A DNA stretch of 5,534 nucleotides from Acidobacteriota bacterium (GTDB lineage Bacteria > Acidobacteriota > Terriglobia > Bryobacterales > Bryobacteraceae). Numbering within the stretch: position 1 is the first letter of the stretch; each line of letters begins with the position of its first letter. The stretch spans positions 1-5,534 of the forward strand of contig JAFDVT010000239.1 of the NCBI GenBank assembly GCA_018268875.1. The letters run 5' to 3'. The notes beneath the pieces are model-generated. The model ran no database searches. It was given only the letters and a program-made list of their open reading frames with translations, and was not told where the DNA came from. Of this stretch, positions 5,073 through 5,534 are shown piece after piece. The position numbers and the translations under genes were made by a program.

Positions 5073-5534
5073 CTACGCCCGGGGCAGCGGATACTGCAAC
5101 GATTCCAGCAGCCATTCGCGATTGTTTCGCACGTCGTCGACCAGCTTGCCGACAAGCTCATCGCGCCTTTCAAACAACCGGTAACCATCGCGCCCGCGCA
5201 GATACCCGCGAGCTTCCGGATGCCGCTCGAACAGCTTCTCCTCGCCCAATTTATCGCGCAAATCTTCGAACTTCGCGCGGCGGTCGAGCAGAGCTTTGAT
5301 CAGGAACGGGATCACCAGCGAGTAGTCCGCCTGCAGGCTTTCGGTGGTCTGCTGGTACGTATCTTTGTCCACCTTGCCCCACGTCACAGCCTCCGCCGGA
5401 GGACACGACGACAGCGAACCATCGGTCACCGGCGCGGTCGTAATCTGCACGTCGAAGTTGTAGCCGCGAACGTCCGGAATCCCCAAAATCTGGCCCAAAG
5501 CGGGCTCCGGCTGCAGGTTGAAGTTCTTCGGAAC
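5073..5534 (-). CDS. Deoxyhypusine synthase family protein, C-terminal part (5' end beyond window)
   Basis: The last 153 residues are visible, and the frame stays open to the window edge. The segment from VPKNFNLQ through TDGSLSS to EAVTWGK matches the C-terminal active-site region of deoxyhypusine synthase, where VKHH, FDGSDSG and EAVSWGK stand in the human enzyme. K54 of the visible part (in WGK) aligns with the catalytic lysine that forms an imine with the aminobutyl group of spermidine. E48 and W52 are also kept. Bacteria lack eIF5A, so the product is not expected to be deoxyhypusine. Homospermidine formation or another aminobutyl/polyamine transfer is possible but not shown. After the family core (about residue 86), a charged tail of about 67 residues (KFEDLRDKLGEEKLFER and on) extends past the usual end. 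The TTG at 5498 is an internal leucine codon, not a start. Family is confident; reaction unknown. Confidence 0.87.
   Translation of the reverse strand, partial: VPKNFNLQPEPALGQILGIPDVRGYNFDVQITTAPVTDGSLSSCPPAEAVTWGKVDKDTYQQTTESLQADYSLVIPFLIKALLDRRAKFEDLRDKLGEEKLFERHPEARGYLRGRDGYRLFERRDELVGKLVDDVRNNREWLLESLQYPLPRA

Noticed and set aside
5498..5534. A gene start at 5498 on the minus strand
   Set aside because: The codon is TTG and the frame continues upstream with family-matching residues (VPKNFNLQPEP), so the gene is truncated by the window edge, not started here.
1..5534. tRNA or rRNA genes, insertion sequences, CRISPR arrays, attachment sites, defence or phage genes
   Set aside because: I looked for cloverleaf-like segments, direct repeats with regular spacing, terminal inverted repeats and transposase or integrase motifs and saw none. 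Nearly all bases are accounted for by housekeeping-type genes.

Overview
The window looks like an ordinary, densely packed stretch of a GC-rich bacterial chromosome. Third-codon positions are mostly G or C. It holds core housekeeping genes (mnmE, truB, coaD and an aspartate-type aminotransferase) and no mobile elements, RNA genes or CRISPR arrays. The gene mix includes a bacterial deoxyhypusine-synthase-like protein, a degenerate J-domain/winged-helix protein and a PrxQ-type peroxiredoxin. Together with the protein style, this would fit an Acidobacteriota-like or similar environmental lineage. That placement is an inference from general familiarity, not something the sequence proves.

Layout, left to right. 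(1) The 3' end of mnmE (tRNA wobble-uridine modification GTPase) is followed after 10 bases by a six-helix YihY/BrkB-family membrane protein gene, probably on the same transcript. (2) That gene converges with truB (tRNA pseudouridine-55 synthase, minus strand). The two stop codons overlap in one TTAA. (3) truB and coaD (phosphopantetheine adenylyltransferase) diverge from a short region of about 80 bp. Both appear to start with GTG, and there is a candidate -10 element for each direction. (4) coaD, an aminotransferase of the Thermus-type aspartate aminotransferase group, a J-like/winged-helix protein and a peroxiredoxin follow on the plus strand. Gaps are 22, 40 and 57 bases. (5) The peroxiredoxin gene converges, with a 12-base gap, with a minus-strand gene that runs off the right edge and encodes the C-terminal half of a deoxyhypusine synthase family protein.

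Two genes act on tRNA (mnmE, truB), one makes CoA, one handles amino-acid nitrogen and one removes peroxides. They share no single pathway. No gene-free stretch exceeds 300 bases, and the longest gap is the truB/coaD divergent region.

The parts most worth a second look are four. A 54-nt dyad/hairpin is laid exactly over the start codon of the J-like gene. That protein lacks the HPD motif needed to stimulate Hsp70 and carries a winged-helix-like C-terminus. The deoxyhypusine-synthase homologue keeps the catalytic lysine but appears to have changed two substrate-contacting residues and gained a charged C-terminal tail. The truB transcript may be nearly leaderless. I see no clear sign of a wholly new multi-gene system.
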